Positions 53,891 to 64,000 of a DNA stretch of 64,000 bases are shown piece by piece. The stretch comes from an uncultured beta proteobacterium. Its GTDB lineage: Bacteria > Pseudomonadota > Gammaproteobacteria > Burkholderiales > Burkholderiaceae_C. The stretch is from contig CAIXNB010000033.1 in the NCBI GenBank assembly GCA_903920695.1, positions 1-64,000 of the forward strand, in the 5' to 3' direction. The translations under genes and the position numbers were made by a program. Position 1 is the first letter of the stretch. Every line of letters starts with the position of its first letter. The notes below the pieces were generated by a model, which saw only the letters and a program-made list of their open reading frames with translations, ran no database searches and had not been told where the DNA came from.

Positions 53891-55210
53891 ATGGCCAATC
53901 TGAACATCAACTTTGCTGGCATCAAGAGTCCCAATCCATTCTGGCTGGCTTCAGCGCCACCGACTGACAAGGCCTACAACGTCATTCGCGCCTTTGAGGC
54001 CGGCTGGGGCGGCGTGGTCTGGAAGACGCTGGGCGAGGACGGGCCGCCGGTGGTCAATGTCAACGGGCCACGCTATGGCGCGCTGCTGTCGCCGGACCGG
54101 CGCCTGCTGGGTTTCAACAATATCGAGCTGATCACGGACCGCAATCTGGCCTTGAATCTCAAAGAGATCACACAGGTCAAGCGCGAATGGCCGGACCGCG
54201 CCGTCGTGGTGTCCTTGATGGTGCCATGCGAGGAGAAATCCTGGAAGGCGATCCTGCAACGCGTGCAGGACACCGGCTGTGACGGCATCGAGCTCAACTT
54301 CGGCTGCCCGCACGGCATGAGCGAGCGCGGCATGGGCGCGGCTGTCGGACAGGTACCCGAATACATCGAGATGGTGACGGCCTGGTGCAAGCAGTATTCG
54401 ACGCTGCCGGTAATCGTCAAGCTCACACCCAACATCACCGACATCCGCCATCCGGCGCGCGCCGCCAAACGCGGTGGCGCCGACGCCGTGTCCTTGATCA
54501 ACACCATCAACTCGATCATGGGCGTGGACCCGGCCACGCTCAGCATGACGCCGTCCATCGGCGGCATCGGCTCGCACGGCGGCTACTGCGGCCCGGCCGT
54601 GAAGCCGATTGCCCTGAACATGGTGGCCGAGATCGCGCGCGACCCGCAAACTGCCGGTCTGCCGATCTCGGGCATCGGCGGCGTTGGCAACTGGCGCGAC
54701 GCGCTCGACTTCATCGCGCTGGGTGCCAGCTCGGTGCAGGTCTGCACCGCCGCCATGGTCTACGGCTTCAAGATCGTGCAAGAGATGACCGACGGCTTTT
54801 CCAACTACATGGATGAGATGGGTTTCAAGAGCGTGGCCGAGATCGTCGGGCGTGCCGTGCCGACGGTGTCGGACTGGCGCCACCTGAACCTCAACCACAT
54901 CAGCAAGGCCGTCATCAACCAGGCTAGCTGCATCCAGTGCGGGCGCTGCCACATTGCCTGCGAGGACACATCACACCAGGCCATCAGCGCCAGCAAGGAC
55001 GGCAAGCGCCACTTTGAAGTCAAGGAAGACGAATGCGTCGGCTGCAACCTGTGCGTCACAGTCTGCCCGGTGCCGCAGTGCATCACGCTGCGCACGCTGG
55101 CACCCGGCGAGATCGACCAGCGCACCGGTCAGGCCGTGCAGTCCGGGCATGCGGACTGGACCACCCACGCGAACAATCCACAGCGTATTTCCAAGCCATC
55201 CGTCGCGTAA
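53891..55210 (+). CDS. preA: NAD-dependent dihydropyrimidine dehydrogenase, PreA subunit
   Basis: 439 aa. FMN-binding dihydroorotate-dehydrogenase-like barrel (NPFWLASAPPTD, GIELNFGCPHG, SGIGGVGNW) followed by two [4Fe-4S] ferredoxin clusters (CIQCGRCHIAC, then CVGCNLCVTVCP). It reduces uracil or thymine to the 5,6-dihydro form. It starts 32 nt after preT. Full length. Confidence 0.94.
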   Translation: MANLNINFAGIKSPNPFWLASAPPTDKAYNVIRAFEAGWGGVVWKTLGEDGPPVVNVNGPRYGALLSPDRRLLGFNNIELITDRNLALNLKEITQVKREWPDRAVVVSLMVPCEEKSWKAILQRVQDTGCDGIELNFGCPHGMSERGMGAAVGQVPEYIEMVTAWCKQYSTLPVIVKLTPNITDIRHPARAAKRGGADAVSLINTINSIMGVDPATLSMTPSIGGIGSHGGYCGPAVKPIALNMVAEIARDPQTAGLPISGIGGVGNWRDALDFIALGASSVQVCTAAMVYGFKIVQEMTDGFSNYMDEMGFKSVAEIVGRAVPTVSDWRHLNLNHISKAVINQASCIQCGRCHIACEDTSHQAISASKDGKRHFEVKEDECVGCNLCVTVCPVPQCITLRTLAPGEIDQRTGQAVQSGHADWTTHANNPQRISKPSVA

Positions 55211-55320
55211 CATCCGATGGCCAGTTTGACGCAATGCATGTTCACGCAAGAGCCTGATACGGCGCGGAGAGTGGCGCTCGATCGGGAATGTTTTCTAACA
55301 ACAACCAACCGGAGACAGCG

Positions 55321-58264
<2,944 letters not shown>

Positions 58265-58273
58265 CAATCTGAT

Positions 58274-58328
58274 TGTCATCCCGGCGAAAGCCGGGATCCA
58301 TGGATTGCGGATCAGGTCCGCAATGACA
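58274..58328. repeat. Dispersed double-palindrome repeat, copy D
   Basis: The shortest copy: TTGTCATCCCGGCGAAAGCC, GGATCCATGGATTGCGG and TCCGCAATGACA. It lies between the dihydropyrimidinase gene and the amidase gene, within the probable operon. Confidence 0.85.
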
Positions 58329-58390
58329 AGCTTGAAATTTGGCAATGACGACTGATGCAAGACTGACAGCAAGACATTTCGGAGAACACC

Positions 58391-59647
58391 ATGAACACCG
58401 CCAACAAAACCAACATCGACAATCTGCGCATCAACGGCTCTCGCCTGTGGGACTCGCTGATGGAACTGGCCCAAATCGGCGCCACACCGAAAGGCGGCGT
58501 CTGCCGCTTGACGCTGACCACACTGGACGGCCAGGGGCGCGACCTGGTGACGCGCTGGGGCCGCGAGGCGGGCCTGACGGTGACCATCGACAAGATCGGC
58601 AACGGCTTCATGCGCCGCGCCGGGCGCAACAATGCGCTGCCGCCGATTGTGGCCGGCAGCCACATCGACACGCAACCGACCGGCGGCAAGTTCGACGGCA
58701 ACTACGGCGTGCTCTCGGCGCTTGAGGTGGTGCGCACGCTCAACGACCACGGCATCGAGACCGAGGCGCCGATTGAAGTCGCGTTCTGGACCAACGAGGA
58801 AGGCTCGCGCTTTGTGCCGGTGATGATGGGCTCGGGCGTCTTCGCCAAGGTCTTCACGCTGGAACACGCCTACGCTGCCACCGACACCGAGGGCAAGAGC
58901 GTGAAGGACGAGTTGACGCGCATCGGCTACGTCGGCCCCGAGGAACCGGGCGCGCACCCGATCGGCACCTATTTCGAGGCCCACATCGAACAGGGACCGG
59001 TACTCGAAGACAACAACAAGACCATCGGCGTGGTGCAGGGCGTGCTCGGCATCCGCTGGTTCGACTGCACCGTGACCGGCATGGAAGCGCACGCTGGCCC
59101 GACGCCAATGGGGCTGCGCAAAGACGCCATGCAAGTGGCCACGCACGTCATGCAGGAAGTTGTGGCCGCAGCACTGCGCCATACACCGCATGGGCGTGGC
59201 ACCGTCGGCATGGTGCACGTTCACCCGAACAGCCGCAACGTCATTCCGGGGCGCGTCAAGTTCTCGATCGACCTGCGCAACGCCACCGACGCGCTGGTCG
59301 ACACCATGGCCGATGAAGTCAAAGCCTTTGCCGCCCAACTGGCCAAAGACTCGGGGCTGGACATGAAGATCGAGTTGGTATCGAGCTACCCGGCGCAAGC
59401 CTTCCACCCCGAGTGCATGGATGCGGTGGCGCGCGCCGCGCAAAAGCTCGGCTACTCGAACATGCCGGCCGTCTCCGGCGCCGGGCACGACGCCGTCTAC
59501 ATGGCGCGCCTGGCACCGAGCGGCATGATCTTCATTCCGTGCAAGGACGGCATCAGCCACAACGAGATCGAATACGCCGCGCCCGAGCACATCACGGCCG
59601 GCGCCAATGTGCTGCTGCATGCGATGCTGGAGCGGGCGGGAACGTAA
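58391..59647 (+). CDS. Zn-dependent amidase of the ureidopropionase/carbamoylase (M20) family
   Basis: 418 aa. M20-type metal site: GSHIDTQPTGGKFDG, then NEEGSRF and HIEQGPVLE, and GMEAHAGPTPMGLR in the dimerisation domain. In this context it is the N-carbamoyl-beta-alanine amidohydrolase that ends reductive uracil breakdown at beta-alanine, CO2 and ammonia. It could also act on other N-carbamoyl amino acids. GGAG precedes the ATG. Probably the last gene of the operon. Confidence 0.9.
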   Translation: MNTANKTNIDNLRINGSRLWDSLMELAQIGATPKGGVCRLTLTTLDGQGRDLVTRWGREAGLTVTIDKIGNGFMRRAGRNNALPPIVAGSHIDTQPTGGKFDGNYGVLSALEVVRTLNDHGIETEAPIEVAFWTNEEGSRFVPVMMGSGVFAKVFTLEHAYAATDTEGKSVKDELTRIGYVGPEEPGAHPIGTYFEAHIEQGPVLEDNNKTIGVVQGVLGIRWFDCTVTGMEAHAGPTPMGLRKDAMQVATHVMQEVVAAALRHTPHGRGTVGMVHVHPNSRNVIPGRVKFSIDLRNATDALVDTMADEVKAFAAQLAKDSGLDMKIELVSSYPAQAFHPECMDAVARAAQKLGYSNMPAVSGAGHDAVYMARLAPSGMIFIPCKDGISHNEIEYAAPEHITAGANVLLHAMLERAGT

Positions 59648-59650
59648 AGC

Positions 59651-60367
59651 GTGACGGAAATCGTTAACAAAGTCTCCGGCACCAGCAAGAACGACCTGAT
59701 CCACTACATCGCCCTGCGCCGGACCATCCTAGATCTCTTCGGAAAGAGTCTTGAGGTAGATGAATCAGGGGCCTATTCCTCGTAAGGCGTCGTTCAGGAC
59801 ATTATCTTTCCACGCAAGGGCGACTCGGACGCCACGTCGTTCCACGATCACAATCTCTGGATCGTGGACGAGCGCCTGAACTTCACGACCTGGGTTTCTT
59901 CGGATCTCCCACTCGACGGCAGGAATACCGACCGGCCAGACCTTCTTGTCTACAACAAACGCGTGCTCTTCCGCGGGGACAACGAGGCGAGCAATCCGAT
60001 CACCATCTTTGAGTTCAAGAAACCGCTGCGGGACGACTTCGTAAACCCGTCTTCACGCGAGGACCCGGTGCAGCAAATCGTGCGCTACGTGAACGACATC
60101 CGCGACGGTAAATTCAAGACCCCCGAAGGCCGCAAGATGTTGGTCGCAGAGAGCACGCCGTTCTACGGCTATGTCGTGTGCGACCTAACACCCAAGGTGG
60201 AAACCTGGCTGGAGCGCGAGAAGAACTTTACCCCTATGCCTGACCGGTTGGGCTGGTTCCATTGGATGGGGAACATCAACCTCTATGTCGAAGTCATGAG
60301 CTGGGACAAAGTACTGAAGGACGCGAAGATGCGCAACCAGATATTCTTTCAAAAGCTGGGAATATAG
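59651..60367 (+). pseudogene. Decayed C-terminal fragment of an ATP-binding/nuclease-like protein
   Basis: A single frame from 59651 reads KNDLIHYIALRRTILDLF, then an in-frame TAA (59783-59785), then continues for 194 codons (VQDIIFPRKGDSD, EFKKPLRDDFVNPSSREDP, GYVVCDLT, ending MRNQIFFQKLGI). This matches the C-terminal part of large ATP-binding proteins with a PD-(D/E)xK-like EFKKP element. The N-terminal ATPase is missing and the TAA breaks the rest. It sits directly after the amidase gene. Confidence 0.7.
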
Positions 60368-60671
60368 GACAGGAGCCCACCCCAAGGAGCGCGAGTATCC
60401 CGCAATGCTGAAGATCAGATTCCCGAAGTGCTGATCCACGGGAACTATCGTCCTTAGAAAGACATTGAGATTTGCCTTGGCTTCGATGTTGAGTCGCTGG
60501 CCGACCGTCCGGGGACCGAAGGGTCCGAGAGTTGCATGTTGCTCTGGTTGAGAAGTACAAGCTTGAAGACCCGAGCAGTGCGACTTAACCAGAGCGGGAA
60601 CCGACAAGAAGAGCAACGGTCGTTGTCTTGCTGCATACTGTGGGCTGTGGCGTTGCATACGGAGCACAAAC
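60368..60671. other. Intergenic, no gene recognised
   Basis: No convincing reading frame; it follows a decayed gene and may hold further remnants. The AACATACGG...ACAAAC segment just upstream of 60672 shows no clear ribosome site for the small gene that follows. Confidence 0.5.
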
Positions 60672-60872
60672 ATGGGAAACGTGAAGTCGATTGAGAACGC
60701 GGTGGAATCGCTACCCCCTATGGAGCTGGCTGAATTCCGGCGATGGTTCGCAGAGTTCGACGGCAAAGCGTGGGACAGACAAATCGAGCAGGATGCCGCC
60801 GTTGGTAAGCTCGACCAGTTGGCAGCAGAGGCGCTTGCCGACTATCGATCTGGTGCATCGAGGCAGCTTTGA
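60672..60872 (+). CDS. Putative antitoxin of a RelE/ParE-like pair
   Basis: 66 aa. The pattern ESLPPMELAEFRRWFAEFD followed by AWDRQIEQDAAVGKLD and ALADYRSG matches small helical proteins that lie just upstream of RelE/ParE-like toxins. Its stop overlaps the toxin's TTG start by 3 nt. No DNA-binding motif is obvious. Confidence 0.75.
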   Translation: MGNVKSIENAVESLPPMELAEFRRWFAEFDGKAWDRQIEQDAAVGKLDQLAAEALADYRSGASRQL

Positions 60873-61135
60873 AGTTGACGCACACCGCATCAAAGCGGTT
60901 TTGGCAGTGCCTTGACGCTTTGCCCAATGAGATTCAAATAGTAGCGCACCGAAATTTTGCGCAACTCAAAGCCGATCCAAGTCATCCATCGCTGCATTTC
61001 AAGACTATTGGAAATGGTCGATTTCACAGCATACGCGTCGGACTTTACTACCGCGCACTTGGTCTTCCCGTGGCAGACGGGGTACATTGGTTTTGGGTCG
61101 GCACGCACGGTGAATATGACAAGCTCGTCGGATGA
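60869..61135 (+). CDS. RelE/ParE-like toxin
   Basis: 88 aa from a TTG that overlaps the antitoxin stop. FWQCLDALPNEIQ, HPSLHFKTIG, SIRVGLYYRALG and VHWFWVGTHGEYDKLV are the features of the RelE/ParE-like toxins found with this antitoxin type. The target, ribosomal mRNA or gyrase, is unknown. Confidence 0.78.
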   Translation: MKLTHTASKRFWQCLDALPNEIQIVAHRNFAQLKADPSHPSLHFKTIGNGRFHSIRVGLYYRALGLPVADGVHWFWVGTHGEYDKLVG

Positions 61136-61138
61136 ACA

Positions 61139-61432
61139 CTAAGGCGTTGCCGGCTGCACTGAGAGTTTCAGCCCCAAGGCTTTCATAACTCTGAACAGCG
61201 TATCGCTGTTCGGTGCACGCTCGCCGGAGAGGCTTTTGTACAGACTCTCGCGTGACAAGCCGGTGTCGCGAGCCAGTTGCGACATACCTCGGGCGCGGGC
61301 AATGGCGCCCAGCGCCGCGCCCAACTCAACCGGATCGCCTTCTTCAAGCACTTGCCGCAGGTATTCGACAACGTCCTCTTCGTTATGGAGGTAATTGGCC
61401 ACGTCAAACGGGCGGGTCTTGGTCTTGTTCAT
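61139..61432 (-). CDS. HigA-like addiction module antidote (HI1420 type)
   Basis: 97 aa from ATG 61432, which overlaps the broken toxin stop (ATGA); AAAGGA is upstream. The XRE-type helix-turn-helix (MSQLARDTGLSRESLYKSL) and preceding helices match HI1420-type antidotes. It appears intact although its toxin gene is not, so it may be an orphan antitoxin. Confidence 0.85.
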   Translation of the reverse strand: MNKTKTRPFDVANYLHNEEDVVEYLRQVLEEGDPVELGAALGAIARARGMSQLARDTGLSRESLYKSLSGERAPNSDTLFRVMKALGLKLSVQPATP

Positions 61433-61588
61433 TGCCATTCCTTTGCCAGCTGCCTGGCTCGTTTGATATCACGGGTTTGACTCGATTTATTGCCGCCGCC
61501 GAGCATCAAAATAATCGCACCGGAACGTTCCACGTAGTACATGCGCCATCCAGTCGCTGAACGCCTCAGTTTCGATCACGCTGTACAT
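61429..61588 (-). pseudogene. HI1419-type RelE toxin with internal deletion
   Basis: It begins MYSVIETEAFSDWM and then, in another frame, continues YYVERSGAII, LGGGNKSSQTRDI and ARQLAKEWQ to the TGA at 61431-61429. About 45 codons of the middle are missing and the frame is shifted at the join. The ends match the HI1419/HigB-like toxin of about 100 aa, so the toxin is inactive. Confidence 0.85.
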
Positions 61589-61683
61589 GCCTCATTGTAT
61601 CCTTTTGGCTACAGGCTGCAAATCTCACTGCACTAGACTTCAAGCCATGCCTAACCGCAGCCGCACAACAAAGGTGAACGCTA

Positions 61684-62967
61684 ATGCTTGATCTCCTGCT
61701 CAAAAACGCCACACTCCCCGACGGGCGGCAAGCCATGTCGGTCGCCGTGCGCGGCGAGCGCATCGTCGAAGTCGCGGCCGGTCTGGATGCGCCGGCGCAC
61801 ACCGTCATCGACGCGCAGGGCCTGCTGCTGAGTCCACCCTTTGTCGACGCGCACTTTCACATGGACGCCACGCTGAGCTACGGCCTGCCGCGCGTCAACC
61901 AATCGGGCACGTTGCTCGAAGGCATCGCGCTGTGGGGCGAGTTGAAACCACTGTTGACGCAGCAAGCGCTGATTGATCGCGCCTTGACTTACTGCGATTG
62001 GGCCGTGGCCAAGGGCCTGCTGGCGATCCGCACGCATGTGGACGTCTGCGACCCGCGCCTGCTCGCCGTCGAAGCGCTGCTGGAAGTGAAGAAGCGGGTG
62101 GCGCCCTACATCGAACTGCAGTTGGTCGCATTCCCGCAAGACGGCGTGCTGCGTGATGCGCAGGGCCTGGACAAACTCAAACGCGCGCTCGACCTGGGCG
62201 TCGATGTGGTCGGCGGCATTCCGCATTTCGAACGAACTTCTGAACAGGGTGCGCAAAGCGTCAAACTGCTGTGCCAACTCGCAGCCGAGCGCGGCCTGAT
62301 GGTGGACATGCACTGCGACGAATCGGACGACCCGCTGTCGCGCCACGTCGAGACGCTGGCCTTCGAGACGCAGCGCCTGGGCCTGCACGGGCGCGTCACC
62401 GGCTCGCACCTGACCTCCATGCACAGCATGGACAACTACTACGTGAGCAAACTGCTGCGCCTCATGGCCGAGGCGCAGTTGCAGGTGGTGGCCAATCCGC
62501 TGATCAACATCACGCTACAGGGCCGGCACGACACCTACCCGAAACGCCGCGGCATGACGCGCGTGCCCGAGTTGCTGGCAGCGGGCATCAACGTTGCCTT
62601 TGGCCACGACTGCGTGATGGACCCCTGGTACAGCCTGGGCTCGGGCGACATGCTCGAAGTGGCGCACATGGGCCTGCATGTGGCGCAGATGACAAGCCAG
62701 AGCGCGATGCGCCAGTGCTTCGACTCCGTCACCGCAAATCCGGCACGCATCCTTGGCCTGCAGGGCTACGGGCTGGAGGCCGGCTGCTTTGCCGACTTCG
62801 TGCTGCTGCAGGCACGCGATCCCGTGGAAGCCATCCGCCTGCGCGCCACGCGCTTGCAGGTCTTCAAGCGCGGCAAGCTGCTGGCGCAAACGCCGGCGGC
62901 GACCAGCGCGTTGTACGTGAGTGGAAGGCTGGGGCAGATCGATTGGTTAAGCTCAGCGGGTCTGTAA
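61684..62967 (+). CDS. codA: Cytosine deaminase (CodA-like amidohydrolase)
   Basis: 427 aa. It tracks E. coli CodA: NQSGTL, the Q in VAFPQDG, HCDES, GSHLTSMHSMDNYYVS, NPLINITLQGR, DTYPKRRGMTRV and FGHDCVMDPWYSLG. D309 matches the metal-binding aspartate; the next residue is C310 where CodA has an aspartate (E. coli D314). It should deaminate cytosine to uracil, supplying PreTA. AAAGGTGA precedes ATG 61684. The exact ring substrate could differ. Confidence 0.85.
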   Translation: MLDLLLKNATLPDGRQAMSVAVRGERIVEVAAGLDAPAHTVIDAQGLLLSPPFVDAHFHMDATLSYGLPRVNQSGTLLEGIALWGELKPLLTQQALIDRALTYCDWAVAKGLLAIRTHVDVCDPRLLAVEALLEVKKRVAPYIELQLVAFPQDGVLRDAQGLDKLKRALDLGVDVVGGIPHFERTSEQGAQSVKLLCQLAAERGLMVDMHCDESDDPLSRHVETLAFETQRLGLHGRVTGSHLTSMHSMDNYYVSKLLRLMAEAQLQVVANPLINITLQGRHDTYPKRRGMTRVPELLAAGINVAFGHDCVMDPWYSLGSGDMLEVAHMGLHVAQMTSQSAMRQCFDSVTANPARILGLQGYGLEAGCFADFVLLQARDPVEAIRLRATRLQVFKRGKLLAQTPAATSALYVSGRLGQIDWLSSAGL

Positions 62968-62991
62968 ACACCTATCGCGACAAAATAAACC

Positions 62992-64000
62992 ATGCCACTC
63001 GACTGGAAAGAGATCGCCAACCGTGCCCGGGCTTTCTCGAAAGACTGGCAACATGTTGAGCGTGAGGATGCCGACGCCAAGAGCTTTTGGGACGAGTTCT
63101 TCGAGGTCTTCGGTATCAAGCGCCGCAAGGTCGCGACCTTCGAGAAACGTATCAAGAAGATTGACCACAAAGACGGCTACATCGATCTGCTGTGGAAAGG
63201 TACGCTACTGATCGAGCACAAGAGCCGGGGCAAGGATCTGACAAAAGCCTACGCCCAGGCCAAGGACTACTTTCCGGGTCTGAAGCCAGACGAGGAGCCG
63301 CGCTACATATTGCTGTGTGACTTTTGGCACTTCGAGTTGCACGATCTCGATGAAGACACGATTCACCGCTTTACGCTCGCTGAACTGGCTCAAAACCTGC
63401 GGCTGTTTTACTTCATCGCCGGCTATCGAAAACAGATCATCCGCACGGAAGAGGCTGTTAACCGATCAGCCGTTGATGCAGTGGGTGAATTGCACGACGC
63501 GCTCAAACAGGATGGCTATCGCGACCATCAACTCGAAGTGTTCCTGGTGCGTCTGGTGTTCTGCCTGTTTGCCGACGACACCGGGATTTTTCAGCCCAAA
63601 GACAGCTTTCATGACCTGATCGAGTTTCACACCTTGCCTGACGGTTCCAACGTCGGCCCGGTACTCGATACCCTGTTCGTCACGCTGAACAAGGACACAC
63701 CACAACGCCAGGTTTCTCTGGCTGAGCAATTCTCAATATTCCCCTATGTGAACGGGCGCTTGTTTGAAGAACGAATCGATCCGCCCGCTTTCAACACGAC
63801 CATGCGCGAGCTCTTGCTCACGCTGGCGAAACGCAACTGGGGCAACATCTCACCCGCCATCTTTGGTGCGATGTTCCAGCGCGTCATTGAGCTGGACAAG
63901 AAGGAGCGCCGCCGTGAGCTGGGTGCGCACTACACCAGCGAAACCAATATTCTGAAATTGATAGCGCCCTTGTTTCTCGATGAACTGCGGACCGAATTCG
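62992..64000 (+). CDS. MmeI-like type II restriction/DNA methyltransferase, N-terminal part
   Basis: 336 codons, cut by the window end. The nuclease motif D-x9-ExK falls at D65, E75 and K77 (DLLWKG, then EHKSRGKDL), as in the MmeI-type single-chain restriction-modification enzymes. RELGAHYTSETNI at about 305-317 leads into the methyltransferase domain, whose SAM motif and NPPF lie beyond the window. A type IIL enzyme would both cut and methylate. A standalone methyltransferase of the same group is the alternative. Confidence 0.82.
   Translation, partial: MPLDWKEIANRARAFSKDWQHVEREDADAKSFWDEFFEVFGIKRRKVATFEKRIKKIDHKDGYIDLLWKGTLLIEHKSRGKDLTKAYAQAKDYFPGLKPDEEPRYILLCDFWHFELHDLDEDTIHRFTLAELAQNLRLFYFIAGYRKQIIRTEEAVNRSAVDAVGELHDALKQDGYRDHQLEVFLVRLVFCLFADDTGIFQPKDSFHDLIEFHTLPDGSNVGPVLDTLFVTLNKDTPQRQVSLAEQFSIFPYVNGRLFEERIDPPAFNTTMRELLLTLAKRNWGNISPAIFGAMFQRVIELDKKERRRELGAHYTSETNILKLIAPLFLDELRTEF

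Overview
The window looks like chromosomal DNA of a GC-rich proteobacterium, most likely a betaproteobacterium of the order Burkholderiales. The basis is the GC-rich codon use, compact operons with ATGA/TGATG overlaps, and the gene families present: PreTA pyrimidine catabolism, a 2-aminoethylphosphonate (2-AEP) transporter with a fused double permease, long-chain ChrA, and NMT1-type ABC importers. The order-level placement is inference. I saw no rRNA, tRNA, CRISPR array, transposase or integrase.

Layout. 0.2-2.7 kb: a lone dimethylglycine/sarcosine dehydrogenase-like flavoenzyme. 2.9-11.1 kb: a complete type I restriction-modification operon, hsdM - AlbA_2/ATPase-like gene - hsdS - hsdR. 11.1-12.7 kb: an EamA transporter and a VapC-type toxin with a small partner. 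12.8-13.8 kb: phnX (phosphonoacetaldehyde hydrolase). 13.8-26.4 kb: an accessory stretch with a WS/DGAT-like acyltransferase and alpha/beta hydrolase, a chimeric pseudogene, a SWIM-SNF2 helicase, mazEF, a GNAT, a truncated LD-carboxypeptidase, a cupin, prlF-yhaV, a membrane protein, a NUDIX hydrolase, a methyltransferase and a TrmO-like protein. 26.5-39.2 kb: the main aminophosphonate locus. It has a PbfA-like lyase and a GntR regulator on the minus strand, and divergently the ABC transporter, phnW, a glutamine-synthetase-like ligase, an iron alcohol dehydrogenase, a PuuD-like hydrolase and an aldehyde dehydrogenase. 39.3-48.4 kb: a HAD phosphatase, ChrA, an MFS carrier, an acyl-CoA synthetase, a LysE exporter, a sensor kinase coupled to a PhnD-like binding protein, and a hemerythrin. 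48.5-59.6 kb: reductive pyrimidine catabolism, with an NMT1-type ABC importer divergent from preT-preA-NCS1 permease-dihydropyrimidinase-amidase. 59.6-61.6 kb: a decayed patch with a broken gene, one intact toxin-antitoxin pair and one broken pair. 61.7-63.0 kb: a CodA-like cytosine deaminase. 63.0 kb to the end: the N-terminus of an MmeI-like restriction/methylation protein, cut by the window.

How the genes work together. 2-AEP is imported and transaminated by PhnW to phosphonoacetaldehyde, which PhnX splits to acetaldehyde and phosphate. The PbfA-like enzyme would feed hydroxylated 2-AEP into the same intermediate. phnX lies about 15 kb from the phnW operon, but both have the same putative operator, two (T/A)GACAA half-sites 21 bp apart, beside or near the gntR gene. 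The phn operon also carries a ligase/hydrolase/ALDH/ADH set resembling a gamma-glutamyl (Puu-like) amine pathway. This combination has no function I can assign and is the best candidate for an undescribed system. In the pyrimidine block, cytosine deaminase, PreTA, dihydropyrimidinase and the amidase form a path from cytosine or uracil to beta-alanine. Two RutR-consensus-like palindromes flank the divergent promoter region and tie the ABC importer to that regulon, although no RutR gene is in the window.

Structural DNA: a dispersed double-palindrome repeat (four good copies and one partial), a 57-bp inverted repeat inside the phn operon, a second hairpin element at 20.7 kb, and an in-frame 21-bp x 5 tandem repeat in the AlbA_2 gene of the hsd operon.
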